This document shows, piece by piece, positions 39,920-53,137 of a stretch of 64,000 bases of DNA. Origin of the DNA: Punica granatum. Its lineage: Eukaryota; Streptophyta; Magnoliopsida; Myrtales; Lythraceae. Below the pieces are notes generated by a model. That model saw only the letters and a list, made by a program, of their open reading frames with translations. It did no database searches and was not told the origin of the DNA. Positions within the stretch are counted from its first letter, which is position 1; each line of letters begins with the position of its first letter. Location: positions 5,704,001 through 5,768,000 of the forward strand of contig NC_045131.1 of NCBI RefSeq assembly GCF_007655135.1. The letters are read 5' to 3'. Both the position numbers and the translations under genes were made by a program.

Positions 39920-41197
39920 GGGTTTATAGGGTTTGTGTTCCTGCTAGCAGGAAATTTTGACATAACACCTAAGCTCCACGTGGCATGGGATATGCCAGGT
40001 CAGATATAAATTGATTTTTTGGAAAATCTTGCGGCCCTGGTCGGGTTAGAAATCCTCGAACACATGTGAGTGTGATCCGTTTATGTTTGTTTACGTTCTA
40101 TTGATGTGTTTTCTATTCCTTCTATGGCTTGTTTTGCCTTTTGTTGTATGGATGTCTCTTCAATGCCTATTCTTGTAATCGATATCTTCATATGCACCTA
40201 TTTATATGTAAAAATTGCCTTTTCAAGTAGCCTTCTCGTTATTGTATTAGTCGATAGTCCATTATAAATTATGTTTGAATTTCAATAAAATGTTATGTTC
40301 GCTAAAGAATTATACAAAAACTGAGCGAAATAATTCATCTAAGAATACCTGAGATAGGCACTTCAATGTTGATTTTGGAAAGAGGAAAAAAACGCAAGTC
40401 CTTCACGTAGTTTCATACCTTTGGTTATCAAATGTTATGCTAATCTAACAAATCTTCTCGTGATTTCATCGGAATTCTGATTTTACATATTCAAAATAAA
40501 ATTATTAATGACCGGACTAAACCAAGAAATAACACATCACGTATGCATACGTGGAAAAGCCCGTTATGATCAAAAGCCCAATCGAATTGCGATGTCCAAC
40601 CGATGTCCAGAAGCCCATTACGAACCAATGGCACCTGGAAACTCTACTGGGCCTATGCAAAGCCCAAACCTTGAGCCCTCATTATTTTATATCTTTATTT
40701 ATTTTTTAACAAAAACACTGAACAGCCCTTTTCCCCAAAGGAGGGAAATCATTTTAATCTTCTAACTATATAGTTCATAACAAGGAGAAAGACTATTATT
40801 TCTGTATTAATTTTATTTCCATATCATTTGTGGAAAATTAAAATATATGTCTTCCTTTTATTTATAAATGAGTCAAATAGAACGAAGATTTGTACACCAA
40901 AAAAAAAGACATAGAGCGAGGATTTTAATTCATGCATTATGCATAAAATTCTTTATCATCTGCGAGGCGTCTTTCTGATGATAATTCATAAAATTCAATT
41001 TGTGGCTCGGACAAAGAAAGAGGAACTAAACATGATGAAACCATTTTCCTTCTTACAATGGCCGCAGGTAATTAGAAATCAGAAAGAAAAAGGAATTGGA
41101 AAAGAAAATGGCAGCTAGTGAAGTTGCAGAGTTTGCATTAATAGCTTTCAAGACTCAACCAATAAATATAAGAACTTTTGTATTTTATTATGCAAAT

Positions 41198-41629
41198 GGG
41201 ATATCTTAATCTCAAATTCACTTTTTTGAATTTATTTATGATAATAATAGTTTTTTCTTTTTTATAATTAAAGGGGGAATAGGATTAGGAGTTAGGAATA
41301 GGGAACAATAGGGGTGTGCACGGGTACCGGGTATACCCGGAACCGATTGGAACCTACCCTAACGGGTAGGGTCTGGGTAGCTCGTATTGAAAATATGGTA
41401 GGTTCCGGGTATTGGGATATCTTAATCTCAAATTCATTTTTTTGAATTTATTTATGATAATAATAGTTTTTTCTTTTTTATAATTAAAGGGGGAATAGGA
41501 TTAGGAGTTAGGAATAGGGAACAATAGGGGTGTGCACGGGTACCGGGTATACCCGGAACCGGTTGGAACCTACCCTAACGGGTAGGGTCTGGGTAGCTCG
41601 TATTGAAAATAGGGTAGGTTCCGGGTATT
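41198..41629. repeat. 216-bp tandem duplication spanning a MITE end and its flank
   Basis: GGGATATCTTAATCTCAAAT occurs at 41198 and again at 41414, and the copies stay almost identical for 216 bp. Each contains host flank, the target duplication GGGAACAA and the first ~100 bases of the MITE, so the duplication happened after the MITE inserted. Confidence 0.9.
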
Positions 41630-42107
41630 AAAATTAGGAACCTGTGAAAATCGGTTCCGGTTCCGATTCCTGCCTACAGGGTACCCGGAACCGGTTATTT
41701 ATTTAAAAAAAAAAAGAGAAAAGAGTAAAGTTACTATCTCCTCTAATGAATCAGGACATAGGCATTTTGTTGTGTGAGATCATATTATGGATGTTCAATT
41801 TTGCCGATGGATTGATGAGACATATTATTATTGCATTGTTGTGGATTAATCTAAATTTTGTTGATATTCTATTTGCCGTAATTACTGATTATGTATGTGA
41901 TATTTTCGATTTTATTTAGCGAAAAGAAAAAATTTACAAGTTCCAACAGGGTACCCGGAACCTGTGGTATAATACAGGTTCCGGGTAGGTTCCGATTCCA
42001 TGATTCAACAGGGTAAGGTCCGGTTCCAAAATTTTGGAACCTGTTCCTTATAGGGTAGGGTCCGGGTATTATAAAAAATACAGGGTACCCGGAACCGATC
42101 ACCCCTA
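41309..42107. mobile_element. hAT-type MITE with perfect 8-bp target duplication
   Basis: The element starts TAGGGGTGTGCACGGGTACC and ends ACCGATCACCCCTA, with GGGAACAA at 41301-41308 and 42108-42115. The interior is built of many GGGTACCCGGAACC and GGTTCCGGGTA words in both orientations, so it can fold into an extensive hairpin. It has no transposase. The 5' end and flank have been tandemly duplicated (41198-41629), so an internal TAGGGG end occurs near 41525. Confidence 0.88.
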
Positions 42108-43518
42108 GGGAACAAGACCACAAAAGGAGGCGTACGGCGTGTGAATTCTGCAGACACGGAACGGCACCGCTTTTAATGGCCACTGAGCTAAACCAAAGAC
42201 AAAGGATGTATAGGCCTCCCTCTACGTGTTTTTTCTTTTTCTTTTTTCAAGAAAATAAGAAATAATAATAATTAGAAAGAGAAAGAAAGGAGGGAATATT
42301 GGAAGGACATATGCTTCATTAATCAGACGATAATAATTGCAGAAAAAAGTAAATTGTATCGTAACTGTATCGAAGCTACCAAATAATTTGGCTAGTTCAT
42401 CTGAAAAAATAATCAAAAAATAATTATTTGAAAAAAAACAACTGTTACTCATTTTGGATATACTTGTATATAGAAATTTATGTATTATCACGTGCTAAAT
42501 TTGACTCATATGTACTGAAATTTTACCTTCTTAAAAATAGCATGTCTTAGATCTCTAATGATAAATAGTTAGTATGAGACATCGCAATTTAACATGCTAC
42601 AAAGGAGATTTATGTACATCTTTTTTATTTTCTTTTTTCGATCGTGATTTATGATCATCTCTACTGATGAGTTTTGAGCCCAGGGGACATCGTTGGAGAA
42701 CAATGTCGGGGACAGGGTGAGAACCTTCCATTGGTTACCCCCTTGTTGTGTTGGTTCTTCCATATTTAGATTTGGAGATAGATCCAGATAGAGATCTATA
42801 TCTTTATATCGATAGAAAGAACTATTGAGAAATGACCAGCAGCGAGAAAAATAAATACAATAGTCAAATGATGATGAGCAATATCAGTCAACCATAAATT
42901 TTACGTTTGTGAATGGAATCCCGAAAGAAGGTTTTATTCTCATTCCAGCAACTATCTTTTTTGAAGCAGATAGCTCATCGAGCTTATTCGATAGATATTG
43001 ATAAAGCCAACTCATATTTCTACTATATTTTCATAACGAAGATGTATCACGTCAAGATCCCAGATGAAGTAGTGCATCTCTGTCTTGAAAGCCCACCCTA
43101 TAGATAGGAGTTCCTATCTCTACTGTCTATCCAACCCAAAAACTCAACTTCGTGCTGGAGTGCTTCGAATAGGATCGGATCCCATCCCAGCAGAAACTCT
43201 ATTTGGATTGAAATTTTAACATGCGAGTAAAGGTCCGCTCTTAACCAGCTAATTACAAGGCCAGGAAAAATGGTCCATATGCATGGTTTTATTTGATGGT
43301 TTGTTTATTTTGCTGGATTTCTGGATTTGTATGGTGATAATTGAGATAATATATTTCCTTCACTTTTGCTGATTAATGTTGGGACTGAATTGTCAATTTT
43401 ATTGATGTCTGCAAAGAATGCTTTTTTACAAAAATCCAGCTGGGACGATGGAGAGAAGTTTCGTCTGATGTGAGTGAGCGTCCTGAGAATATGCAACTTT
43501 CTCTTATCACTTTTCATT

Positions 43519-44272
43519 GGGTTAATTACCCAAAAAAAAAAATCTAAACCCCTTTCTAAATTTTGTACGAGGTTTTTTTTTTGGCAGAAAAGGCACGGAC
43601 TTTGATTTCCTTTTCATGTTAAATATTTGTGTCATTTTCCATCCATTTTGCTGACATGACGGAAAACGGTATCTACACAGTAAATAGTATCATGCCACTT
43701 CAGCAAAAAAAATTTTAAAAAAAAGGAAAAAAAGTGATAAAGGCATTGATCGGAGACCGCCCCCGATTGGAGTCGCTAGTGACCTTAGATGGCACTGACA
43801 AACCTAATTAGGAAAGTGGTGGATTGACGGAATTTGAAGAATCCTCAAATTTGGGGTTCTCTCTATTTCGGCGGGTGGAGCCTTGATCCCGGCCACTACC
43901 CTTGGAGATTCTCTCGATTTTGAAGGGTGGAACTTCGATCCCGGTCACCATCCCCTGATTGGGATAGTTGACGCCCTCCGAGGTCAACAACGACCCCAAT
44001 CGGAGTTACAGTGGCTAGCTAGGGCCCTTACCCTTTCTCCGATCAAAGCACTTCAATCTTTTATTATTTTTACTAACATAACATGACATTGTTTGCCACG
44101 TAATCACCATTTCCCGTCATGTCAGCGAAATTGATGGAAAATGACACAGATACCTAACTTGACAAGAAAATCAAAGTTCGTGCTTTTTTTGCAAAAATAT
44201 AAAGTTAATATCAAAATTGAAAATCGGATCAAAGTTCATGCTTTTTTGCTTCATTAATCCAATTTCTTTTAT
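43519..44272. mobile_element. Long-TIR Mutator-like MITE
   Basis: The left arm (TTGGGTTAATTACC, then ACGGACTTTGATTT, GTGTCATTTTCCATC, GCTGACATGACGG) is matched in inverted order on the right (CCGTCATGTCAGCG, GATGGAAAATGACAC, AAATCAAAGTTCGTG, ATTAATCCAA). Arms are about 150 bp. The core carries repeated GATCCCGG words. No transposase and no clear target duplication were found. Confidence 0.65.
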
Positions 44273-44374
44273 CTCCTTTGCCTTTTCACATGTATAAGAT
44301 AAGAGTGTCCTTTTTTTCCTTTTAATTTCTCAATAAATTATCTTATATATAAAATAATTTTTGGTGCACACATT

Positions 44375-44545
44375 AGTTTCCATTAGTCATATGGCCCCCG
44401 GTTAAGTCAGTCCAAGCCGGACTGATCTATTAAGGGATAAATCTCTTTCAATGTGAATTTTTTCCATTTATAATACTCGAATTCGATACATTATTTAAGA
44501 AGAATAACTATCGAAGTACTTGAATCAATTTACGTGTAGTTTTCT
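44375..44545 (-). mobile_element. SINE-like element (minus strand)
   Basis: Read on the minus strand it has a tRNA-like head followed by GATTTATCTC and CAGTCC segments that also appear at 56860. The plus strand shows GGACTGATCTATTAAGGGAT and a degenerate B box (ACTCGAATTCGAT). Confidence 0.45.
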
Positions 44546-46356
44546 GTTTTATCATTCGTCAGTGACTTATTGAGTTGTCTCCGTATTGTACCATTCATGC
44601 GTGTTTCCCATATAATAGCATGCTCTTCTCTCCTCTTCTCCATCCAACCTCGTGAGCTTGATTGACATTACTGCCTTCCCATCCCTTCTCAGTTCCTTCA
44701 TTGCATAAAAGAACTAATCATGCATATTGATCTGTTTTCTTTTTCCTTGATTAATGAATTAATTAACTAGTTACTATGCAGATCATTATTAAATCTAATA
44801 TTTGATAATCATGACATATACGGAGCTCCTTTTAGGAAACTTCCAGTTTCTAGTTATGATTTTGATATTATGTTGTTATGTTGTCATGTGTCTCGTGATT
44901 ATTGACGAACAGATGGAAGTTCTGCTGATGAAACACATGACTGAAACCCCACCAATGTCCCTTGTATGCGCATCGTACATTTTGTTGATGGTGAACTTTC
45001 CATCTCGAGCGTTGCTTTCATTTATGAGATACTTAAGTCATTTCTCATTAGAAACTTTGATCGACTCTTTTTTTTCGATTACTATGGGCAAAAAAGAAAT
45101 TTTAACATTTAAACATTGTCGTTTATTTAGTTTTTATACTTAAATCAAGCAGCATACTATTCCAATTTTCGCTGTATACCACGGACTTATGGCAAACAAT
45201 ATATTATACAAAGGCAAACGTGTGATTCTCCACGCTGCGAGAGCACGCAATCTTGCTCATCGACATCTCCTTCCATTCATGGGCAAGAACATGTGTAGGA
45301 GTTGCACCAAGAAGGATATAATCAACGGATATAATCATTGATATGCGCGTCCCAAAAGGCCATCGAGTACTTGAATAAGACATCCTTCTATGTCATACGG
45401 GGCTTTCTAAGTAATTGCTCATTTTAACGTTGTTATCTGATATATAATATGTATGGTCCCCATGACTCATTTTTCCTTTCCCATATCAGATTATACATAG
45501 CTGTGCACATGTATGAAGACAACTCAATTTGTTTATGATGTCCAAAGCTTCTCTGTATTATCTCTAGCCATTCGCTGTGGTCATGTCGCCGTCGTAATTT
45601 CAATCACATACGTTCATATATATATATATATAATAGAAAGTTTCTATCGTATTGGATCCTTAAATTAAAAGGCATTACTATAATTTTGAAGATGAACATG
45701 AATAAGAAAAAAATTGGAGGAACTGGATTAGTTACGTTATCAGATTACACTAAATTACAATATGTCGACCGATGCAATTTGATTCATGCATAAATATCAA
45801 TAAATATGATCAATACTCATGATTAGCACCTATGCGCGGTCTCACAGCATGGTCGATGTTTATAATAACAAATAATAATCATCTAACACAAATTTTGTGA
45901 TATTTACAAATGATATTATTGTCAAATAACGAGGAGGAAAAGTTGATTTTTTTCTCTTTATTTCATAGGTTAAAAGTTGATATAGTGGTTAATATTACAA
46001 GGTCAAATTGTTGATGATAAAAATAATTTAGTCTAATGGTACATCAACATTCGGTCTCAATATGAAATAAAGAGATTTTATGATTATTTTTATTTGTGAG
46101 ATTTTTTATATTTTTCTTTCTATATCAACATATTTCTCTTGTAATTTTAAAAAATAACAGTTCATATTTTGTTTCAAAAAAATAAATAAAAGAAAAGCAC
46201 TCAATTGGGGAGAATTTGGATCTTGTGAAGGAAAAACAACAAAAGATTCCTGGGTGGGTGCATTTAATTTCACGGAAATGGAAACGTTAAAAAGTAAACT
46301 ATTGCCCATTTGAAAAAAGAAAATTAAAGCCTAACAAAAAAAAGGTGAAAAAGGGA

Positions 46357-46384
46357 AAATAAAAATAAAAATAAAAATAAAAAT
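46357..46384. repeat. AAAAT microsatellite
   Basis: Five AAAAT/AATAA units in tandem. Confidence 0.8.
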
Positions 46385-48334
46385 TTGCTTTTTCAAACCA
46401 GGGTATGTCACTGTGTTGACCAAAGCTCACGCCTCATTGGGACACGTGTCCCCTTGGCAGAATATCAGATACTCTGCGACTTACCGTATTGTTAACACCT
46501 TTTGCCAATTGAAGCCGGTGGATGGATTGACTTCCCCTGCCCTCCTCCCCTCTCCCATAGCCAGTCAACACTTCTCCCACAAAACTTTAAATAATAATAA
46601 TTAAACTTCTTATATTTGTTAAAAATTAATTTAATACATGCTCCCTTAATTATTTTTTATAGGGAGGATTATTCCTCAATGTAGGCTCCATGTAAATTTT
46701 ATTCTTTATAAAAGACTTGATTCATGACCTTTGACTTCTTATTTTCTCTATATGCATAGATATTACGTACCTCCATGCTAAGAATTTTTTACTTTATTAC
46801 TAGGTGTATTCCCTTATGTTGCCGAAGATGTGTTATTTAGAAAATATTTAATTTTAAAATATAAAAGAAAAATTGTCAAGGATGACTAATATGGATATGA
46901 TTATACCTTTTATAAATGCGTGTCAATGTGAAAGAGCTGCCAATATGTGTCTGTATGAGGAGAATATAAATGATGACGACTGAATATGAGTGAGTCGAAA
47001 AAGATAAAAATATGTATTTGAAAGAACCTATTATAGGATTTGGTCATATGCATGATTATAAAACTTTTCGTGTATTAAAAACTTTTCATTTCTTAAGCAA
47101 TTTTTTGATTTATTTGATATTGTACAAAATAACTTGGATGCTTGAACAACTATACATAAACTTTTGATTTCTTTGATACTATACAAATAATTTGGATGCA
47201 AGAATGACTATGCATCAAATTGAATATAAAGAAAAACGACGTATAATTCATGTAACAAGATTGAAAAAGTCATTTCAATGAAGAGTTTATGATTTTTATT
47301 TTCGAATACGTGGTGGCTCCACCAATATACAGTTTTAAGGATTGTTTGAGATGATATTTCTCACTTTCAAGAAAACTCTTGATTTTGACAGTATACTAAT
47401 TGTTCGGACACTCAGATGAATATATATTGAGTTGAATATGAAAAAAATAATGCAGAGTTCATATAATATAAGTGAAAGGTCATTTGAATCAAGAGTTGAG
47501 GGTTCTTCACTGGCAGTTTTATGGTGTTACTGCTCAGCTTTTATATATTATAATAGATGGATGGTGAAATTGCAAATTAAAATGCTATATATGGCAATAT
47601 TATTATGTAGTAATATCTGAAAATGCTTTGCCCAATTTCCTCTATAATTTCATGTGAGTGGGAAAAAGGAAATATATACTATTATCCGCAAAGAATTTGC
47701 AAAGCAAAAAGAGATAAAGTGCAAATGTATAATTAAATCATAGTAAAGTGAGAAACTACTGTCAAATGGTGGGAGAAAAAGTATTCATTTAGCCCTCAAA
47801 CTTTTGAACAGAACCATTGACAAATGATTAAAAATTTAAGAAAATAAAAGAAAATAAAACTAAATAGATCGAAAGAAAATAGGCAAGAAAGATGGAGTGA
47901 GAAAATTGCATTCAAAATTCAATTAAATATCATACTAGATAGTAGATATGACAAAGTAGTGGCAGGTAATCGAGAGCTCTTTGTTTTTTGTTTTTTTTTA
48001 AATGCGTGGAAAGTAATTAATTTCACATGTGCTCGGTGTCTTTGGGAATTATAAATTTCAATTTGCAAGCTAAAGCCGATGAAAAATAGAAATAAAAGAT
48101 ATTGATTGATTAATTATTACAATTGTTATGTTAGGGACATATTCGGAGGGAGAAAGAAAATCTCATTCAAGTGCATTCCCCCTTATTTATTTATTTATCT
48201 ATTTATATTTGTTTATTATTTATTTATATCATAGGTGACAATGAAGACAAATATAATTCCCCAGAAGATATAATACCATAATTAAGAAATTATGATTAAT
48301 TGTCATGAAAAATCTGAAAATTTTGTTTAATGTG

Positions 48335-48505
48335 CACCACCTGATATGTGAAAGTTTAATGGGTCTCAACTAATTCAGATTTGACCCGAATCGGTGCACT
48401 AAGAAATAAAAATTTTATAATATTGAATTTTCTCCATTCACAAGACTTAAATTCCTGATATTATTTAAGGGGAACATGCCTCGACCAACCCATGTTAATA
48501 TATAT
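48335..48505 (-). mobile_element. SINE-like element (minus strand)
   Basis: The plus strand shows TTTTCTCCATTCACAAGACT, TGATATTATTTAAGGGGAAC and CCTCGACCAACCC in the same order as the copies at 44375 and 56860. The reverse complement begins GGGTTGGTCGAGGC, the tRNA-like head. Confidence 0.5.
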
Positions 48506-49413
48506 TATTCTAATTTGCGCATTTTGAAATGGAAAAGCTATTCATGAACTCTCTCTTTTTTTTTAATGAATTATATGACTTCTTTAATACTAAAACAGAA
48601 ATAGAGGACTTGATAACAATGATTGTTATGATTAAAAACTAACATGCGATGAAACATATTTCAGCATCATTTAAGTTTGTTTTGACGTCGAAATATGCGA
48701 ATACTTCTTGCATATAGATATGATATGTTGAAAAAGAAAAGATACAAAAATAATTTATGTAGTCTCTCACTGATATTAAAAAGGAGAAAATAAATTTTCT
48801 ATTCTCGCAACAAACAAAGAGAAATGAATACTAATCAATTTAAAATGTAGATATGGAATAGAAAATGTAGTTCTCCTAAGAAAGTCTCTAGCCACTTATG
48901 TACAAAATCCGTTAAGGTTTATTTATGCAAAAATGGCATCAACATATTGAATATTAACATAGAGCCCGAAACATCGAAAATTTTACGACCGAAATTTTTT
49001 ATCGACAACTTGACTAAAAGTATACACGATAAACTATAATCTATAATTATGTTAGACCTTTTTCCTTTTATATATTATAAAAGCTGTAGAGAGGATTTTA
49101 ATTGTTAACTAAAGATGAATTAGTAATTTTCATACGGAGATATAAAATTCATGAAAATGACTTCTCTGAATATAATAAAATTTTATCAAAGACCAAGGAG
49201 ATATACATACGATCATAAAATAAATAGAAAATTGTAAAAAATTAGACCTTGGATTTACATAAAAAAACCCCTGTCGTTTTACTTCCTTCTAAATTCAGTC
49301 ACTGTGTCTCTCCAATCTCTCTGTTCTTCCCCTTCCCTCCCCTCCCCTCAGTCCCCATCCCCATAGAAAGAGGAGAGAGGCTGTGAGAGAGAAGGGGAGA
49401 GAGAGAGAGAGAG

Positions 49414-49464
49414 ATGGCAGAAATGAATCTGAGTGGTCTCACTTTTCCTCTCCTCTTCCTCTGA
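49414..49464 (+). promoter_or_regulatory. Upstream ORF 1 in the cyclin D leader
   Basis: ATG at 49414 opens a 16-codon frame ending TGA at 49464, 44 bases before the cyclin start. If transcription begins in the GA-rich tract upstream, ribosomes would meet it first. Transcription start not known. Confidence 0.4.
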
Positions 49465-49470
49465 GCTATA

Positions 49471-49587
49471 ATGAGCAGAGCTCCCGGTCTCTTCTTCTCA
49501 GAAGAAGATGGCTCTGCAACAAGAAGAACAAACCCATCACCACCTCCAGCCCCCTCCCCTCTTCCTCAACGACCTCCTCTTCTGTGA
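49471..49587 (+). promoter_or_regulatory. Upstream ORF 2 overlapping the cyclin D start
   Basis: ATG at 49471 opens a 38-codon frame in a different phase that ends at 49587, 80 bases inside the cyclin coding region. An overlapping uORF tends to reduce main-frame initiation; whether it is in the mRNA cannot be seen here. Confidence 0.4.
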
Positions 49588-51554
49588 GGAAGAGCAGCAG
49601 CAAGTGGATGAAGTCGAGGAGGAGGACAATGCCTTTGTGTATGGAGGAGAAGATGAAGATGATGAAGAAGAAAGCGAAAAGGGCCCGCCTTTCCCTTGGG
49701 AAGAAGACGGCGAAGACCTTCTCGACTCCCTCATTTCCAAGCAGGCAGAGACCCACCCCTGTTACGACGACCTTATCTCCGATGGGCCTCTAATGGCGGT
49801 CAGGAAGCAGGCGGTGGAGTGGATTCTCCGGGTTCATTCACATTACGAGTTCTCTGCTCTGACAGCTGTTGTGGCTGTCAACTACTTTGATAGGTTCCTT
49901 CTGAGCTTCAGGTTCCAGAGGGACAACCCGTGGCTGGGTCAGCTCATCGCCGTGGCTTGTCTCTCTCTGGCGGCTAAGTTGGAGGAGACCCATGTCCCTG
50001 TTCAGCTCCTTCTTCACCTCCAAGTACGTACATTGCTATAGCTTATCAGTGCCTGCAGCTTGCTTGTGATAATGCCCCTGTCAGTGTTTCTTCGTTTTAA
50101 TCATCAACCACCCGAAGTGTTTTTCTTTTCTTCTTCTTTTTTCCCCCCTTATCTAAGACTCTAGGAACACCGTTTCTCTTGAAGTTTGTCAAAATGGCTT
50201 CTTGCGCATTGTTCGATTTTATCAATGAACAACATTGTCAAATGGGGGACTATGGGTGGATTAAGCATCAGTAATCCGTGCGTGACGTTTGTTAAAAATC
50301 ACCCATCGAGTCTTTCTCGATTCATTCATGAATCGGCTTAGTGGATTTTGTGTAATAATTATCGGTGGATCAGCAAAGTTAAAATGTCCGCATTTGGCTA
50401 TGATTCGACCATTGGTATGTGGAGCGCTGCAGGGTCTTAACGTTGCCATGCCAAAGCTGAAGAGCTACTTAATTTGCTCGAACTAGGTCATAAATCCTAA
50501 ATTGTGGAAGTGGGGTCTTGTTCGATTTGCAGGTGGAAGAATCAGTGTATCTGTTCGAGCCGAAGACCATACAGAGAATGGAGCTCCTGGTGCTCTCCAC
50601 TCTCAATTGGAGGATGAACCCCATTACTCCACTCGCATTCTTTGATCACATTATCAGGAAATTGCCTTTTCGGTTAGAGGCTGCTTTGAATTGGGAGTTC
50701 TTTTGGAGGTTTGAACGGCTGATTCTCTCAGTCCTTACAGGTAATCACTCTTGAAGGGCTCTCCCCTGTTATCCTTTGCAGCATAATCTCCCGAGTAGTG
50801 CTGATGAGTCAATATTGGATTTTATGGCAGATGTAAGGCTCCTGCATTATCTTCCTTCGACCCTCGCGTCTGCTGCAATGCGCTGCATTGTTAAAGAGGC
50901 TGAGCCATTCGAGTCAGAGGCATTTCAGGACCTGCTCACAAGCTTTCTCAAGATAAATAAGGTGCGCATACACATATGTCGGTCTATAAGAGTACTATGC
51001 ATCTACCTATTTTGACTCTGACTCCAAATCAAAGGTAGAGTAAATAAATTATGATGCAGATCCTTCCACAAAAAATGTGATGAGCTTTTCATCTTAACAT
51101 TGTAAGATCATATTTCAATTACTATTTGGTTAGTGCCATGCGGTAGTAAAATTCTGTAATTTGCTTTACCATTAGACAATTTCAGTTCATTCAGCAACGG
51201 TGACTGCCCTATCGCTTTACCTTGAGATAGACTGGTAGGTTTATGATCAATTTCTGTATTTGGCAGGACAAAGTAGATCAGTGCTATGAGCTCTTAGCAG
51301 AATCATTGGGGAGCCGTTTCTGCAGCCTGAAGAATGGCCACAAGAGGAGGAAGCTTAGCATCCCCAGCAGCCCAAGCGGTGTGATAGATGCTTCTTTCAG
51401 CTGCGAGAGCTCCAATGACTCGTGGGCTGTGGCTTCTTCAGTCTCGTCCTCGCCGGAGCCAAGCTTCAAAAGGAGCCGGACACTGGATCATCATCAGCAG
51501 CCAGGCTTGCCTTTACCCTCTCTTAGATCGTTCCTCCAAGGATGTTCACAATAG
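49508..51554 (+). CDS. CYCD3: D3-type cyclin
   Basis: Exons 49508-50023, 50533-50740, 50831-50961 and 51267-51554 join in phase to 380 residues, the usual CYCD3 length. Near the N-terminus L24-F-C26-E-E28 is the LxCxE motif that binds the retinoblastoma-related protein. A long acidic stretch (about residues 28-70) follows. The N-terminal cyclin box runs from RKQAVEWILRVHSHYEFS through AVNYFDRFL to CLSLAAKLEETHVP. The second box includes TIQRMELLVLSTLNWRMNPI and TPLAFFDHIIRKL. The Ser-rich tail has the conserved SSNDSWAVASS motif. D cyclins activate CDKA to phosphorylate RBR and drive G1/S entry in response to cytokinin and sugar. Start chosen because it puts LxCxE about 25 residues in; two upstream ATGs lie in other frames. 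Confidence 0.95.
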
Positions 51555-53137
51555 GACCACTGAAACCTAAATGTGCTAATTAATTAGTCTTTCGGGATTG
51601 TCTCTAATTATCTTTCATCGAACCCAGTATAGAACACTGTCTAGCTCTCCTTCCGTTGAATGTTATCGAGATCAAATTGCCGTTTGTTTCACTTCTACAT
51701 GTATGTGAATGAACCAAAGAGAGAATTCTCAAGGAACATCAGATCGTGTTCGATCTTCCTCGCGTCTAGTGGCTTGGAATATATGAATGATCTATCAGAC
51801 CAACCTGTGCGGAGATGCACCCCGGGTTACTAAAAAAGCTGGATGCTAATATGATCATTTTTGTGTGGCATTAAGTTTTTGATTTGACAGAAATTGATCC
51901 ATGGCTGCTTGGAATTGATGTCTGAGTTGTCTCGTTGTGTGTTTCGAGTAAGAAGTAGGTGGCTGTGGAGCATTCGAAGAAGTTGAGGTTTGCACAGTCG
52001 GAGCTTGGCTTTCTAGCTGCTAGGGACTGTAGAGCATTAATTTGAGTTTCCAGCTATATACTCTTGAGACTAGGACGTATAATTTGGATAATCGGAGAAT
52101 TGTTTCCAGCTTGTTTCCTTTCTTGGCGACCGAATGACAACTTCTGCGTGTCTCGAACATGATCTCGATTTGCAGTCCTTCCTAGAAGCATTTCTCGGTC
52201 TGTAAGTTCTCGAACAATAAATACGAAAGAAAAATAATTTCTTTTCTTTCTTTGGCAGAAGATATCATCAAGAAGGAACAGGGACACGCTGAATTATGCC
52301 CACAAATGTCGTTGATTAGAACCTACGGCCAAAAAGCCAGAGTATGTATCTACTGAATGGTATTATTATTATCATCACCATCATTATTACAATAATAATG
52401 GTAATCATAATAATTTTGGAATTAAAATTACTTAAAATGGGGGTAATTATAATGTGTAAGTGGGAGGGGAGAGGTCCTTGAGTTGAATAGAAAGGTCAAA
52501 GAAGACAGTGTGTATATATGTGTGACAGCCAGAAAGCCTATTACTTGCCCAAGTGTGTTGTTTTAGGGACAACTGACTTCCCGCTGCCCGACAGCCTCTT
52601 CTTCCCTGTCCTCTCTAGACATCTCCCCGTATCTCCATAACTGTTCCCAATTAAATGTCTTTTTTTTCTTTTTTTGTTTTTATCATTATTCAACTTAATC
52701 ATTTTTTTTAGGTAATCTTTTATAACAACGGTAATAATCTCATCTTATGCTTACCCATAGGCTCCCGACCTCGATCTACAGCATATTTTCTACTTCTTTG
52801 GGTAGCTACAAGATGAAATCCGTTTCAAATCTGCAACGCGAAGACTCGTGAAAGGTGAGATAGAGCATTATGATTTTAGACATATTTATGCTTTGATATC
52901 TTATTTTTTAGAGTGGGTACTAAATAGTTGTAGAGAATATTTGCCTCCTAAATATTATGTGGTATGTTTTTATCTATATTTCATTTTCTTTTTTTTTCTT
53001 TAGACATGTATACATATATCTATATATATATATATATATATATAGAAAGAACAGATACGTATTGTAAAGAGGATAAATAGAAAGGTTGTAATTTAATTGC
53101 GGTTAATCGAGTATAGAGACATGATATTTGCTCAAAT

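Larger units (their letters stand above)
39930..49413. other. Gene-poor intergenic region between SDN and cyclin D
   Basis: About 9.5 kb, AT-rich. It holds the hAT MITE and its partial tandem duplication (41198-42107), a long-TIR element (43519-44272), SINE-like copies (44375-44545, 48335-48505) and an AAAAT microsatellite (46357-46384). An open frame at 44802-45143 (113 codons) has no recognisable domain and is not called. The last ~130 bases are a CT and GA-rich cyclin leader. Confidence 0.55.

Noticed and set aside
44802..45143. 113-codon hydrophobic open frame
   Set aside because: No family signature, AT-driven composition, no promoter or splice context that I could support.
49383..49793. 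136-codon frame overlapping cyclin exon 1
   Set aside because: Different phase from the cyclin, basic low-complexity translation caused by the GA-rich leader and acidic coding stretch.
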